DNA from: Euzebyella saccharophila
Lineage (GTDB): Bacteria > Bacteroidota > Bacteroidia > Flavobacteriales > Flavobacteriaceae
Assembly: GCF_014855495.1 (NCBI RefSeq)
Contig: NZ_JACYFJ010000001.1
Span: forward strand, 186,001 to 250,000
Length of the DNA stretch: 64,000 bases
Direction: 5' to 3'
Part shown: one piece after another, positions 63,522 to 64,000 of the stretch
Layout of the letters: every line of letters starts with the position of its first letter
Position numbering within the stretch: the first letter of the stretch is position 1
Notes under the pieces: generated by a model
Seen by the model: the letters and a program-made list of their open reading frames with translations, nothing else
The model's database searches: none
Told to the model about the DNA's origin: nothing
Translations under genes and position numbers: made by a program

Positions 63522-64000
63522 GTGCAAAAGCCATTTAATCTTTTACTTTTTCTATGCGCTCTGTCATCCTTCTCGCAGTCGTTAAGTTCCGTAATCGTAG
63601 ATTCGGCCTCTAAAAAACCGGTGCCCTACGCCACTGTACAGCTCAACAATAGAGGAATGATCACCAATGAAGAAGGACGGTTTAAATTCTCATTGGACGC
63701 ACAAATTCAACCAACAGATTCCCTTTTTATCTCTTGTATTGGCTACGAAAGCATGGGGAAGCCTATTCAGGAATTCAAGGATAGCCTGATTTATTTAAAA
63801 CCGAAGGCCATTGAATTGCGAGAAGTTATCGTATCGAACAAAGAGTACACTCCCAAGGAAATCATAGAATTAGTTGAAGATCATATTGAAAAAAACTACT
63901 ACACCAATTACACCAAAAAAAGGGTTTTCCTTCGCGAAACGTATCAAAATAGGGTCCTAAAGACTGAATATGAAATCAAAAAATCTAGCATTGAGGCCTT
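63522..64000 (+). CDS. CarboxypepD_reg-like outer-membrane protein, 3' end cut by window
   Basis: From GTG 63522 the frame stays open to the window end (159 codons). It starts with a signal peptide (VQKPFNLLLFLCALSSFSQ), then a carboxypeptidase regulatory-like domain (PVPYATVQLNNRGMITNEEGRFKF) and IELREVIVSN, as in DUF5686-type or TonB-linked proteins. No ATG lies near the signal peptide, so GTG is the best start; TTG 63495 is an alternative. The rest is outside the window. Its role is unknown. Confidence 0.75.
   Translation, partial: MQKPFNLLLFLCALSSFSQSLSSVIVDSASKKPVPYATVQLNNRGMITNEEGRFKFSLDAQIQPTDSLFISCIGYESMGKPIQEFKDSLIYLKPKAIELREVIVSNKEYTPKEIIELVEDHIEKNYYTNYTKKRVFLRETYQNRVLKTEYEIKKSSIEA

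Noticed and set aside
1-64000. CRISPR arrays, insertion sequences, integrases or prophage genes
   Set aside because: No regular direct-repeat array, transposase or integrase motif was seen on either strand.

Overview
The window looks like a chromosomal segment of a marine Flavobacteriia (Bacteroidetes), probably near Zobellia or Maribacter. The SusC/SusD pair, a hybrid two-component sensor, promoters of the TAnnTTTG type, the scarcity of Shine-Dalgarno sequences, FeoB with a Cys-rich partner and a GC content near 40% support the group. The genus is inference. Almost all of bases 1-53500 is one large carbohydrate-utilisation region. Its theme is pectin and rhamnogalacturonan breakdown, plus catabolism of the released uronic acids and L-rhamnose.

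Layout. (1) 1-8716: a hybrid two-component sensor cut by the window edge, then a GH67 alpha-glucuronidase, a sialate O-acetylesterase-type esterase and a secreted bicupin, apparently a glucuronoxylan side-chain module. (2) 8893-11661: a GH28 lipoprotein and a DUF1593 protein behind a LacI-type operator. (3) 11676-26887, minus strand: a SusC-SusD pair closed by a strong terminator, then a tight run DUF4861 - GH105 - GntP permease - GarD - KdgD - CE8 pectinesterase - CE12-like acetylesterase - GH28 - alpha/beta hydrolase, mostly with ATGA-type overlaps. (4) 27260-33410: a LacI regulator and a kduI-kdgK-uxaB-uxaA operon for unsaturated and saturated galacturonate. (5) 33626-44183: a full L-rhamnose pathway (rhaEW aldolase/dehydrogenase, rhaI, rhaB, an L-lactate dehydrogenase, an NCS1 permease, a GntR regulator, a tandem-domain acetylesterase, rhaM). 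(6) 44193-53524: sulfatase, GH105, GH31, then divergent GH106 rhamnosidase and a second GH105. (7) 53629-64000: mostly housekeeping genes (MscS channel, RseP, Sco1, FeoAB with its Cys-rich partner, tRNA-Asn, start of a CarboxypepD_reg protein). Among them sit an esterase-GH43 fusion and a decayed stretch with pseudogenes.

How it works together. Esterases remove acetyl and methyl groups outside the cytoplasm. GH28, GH105, GH106, GH31 and a sulfatase cut the chains, and SusCD imports oligomers. Galacturonate can then go through UxaB/UxaA and KdgK. Unsaturated uronate goes through KduI. Galactarate goes through GarD/KdgD to 2-oxoglutarate semialdehyde. Rhamnose goes to DHAP, L-lactate and pyruvate. 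No polysaccharide lyase, kduD, uxaC, eda or uronate dehydrogenase is encoded here, so those steps must lie elsewhere.

Two candidate regulons can be read directly from the DNA. The palindrome GTAATCGATTAC lies in front of the LacI gene, susC (both with one mismatch), GH28 and kduI, and also inside the 3' end of GH31 just upstream of a GH105. A second motif, ATCCTGTKCYRTRCTG, occurs at the rhamnose operon promoter and as an inverted pair between GH31 and GH106, suggesting control by the GntR-family protein. The least described elements are the DUF4861 and DUF1593 proteins, the NCS1 permease in a rhamnose operon, the galactarate branch inside a pectin locus, the GH28 with an altered RIK motif, the high-GC kdgK, and a tRNA-like remnant carrying an 18-base palindrome.
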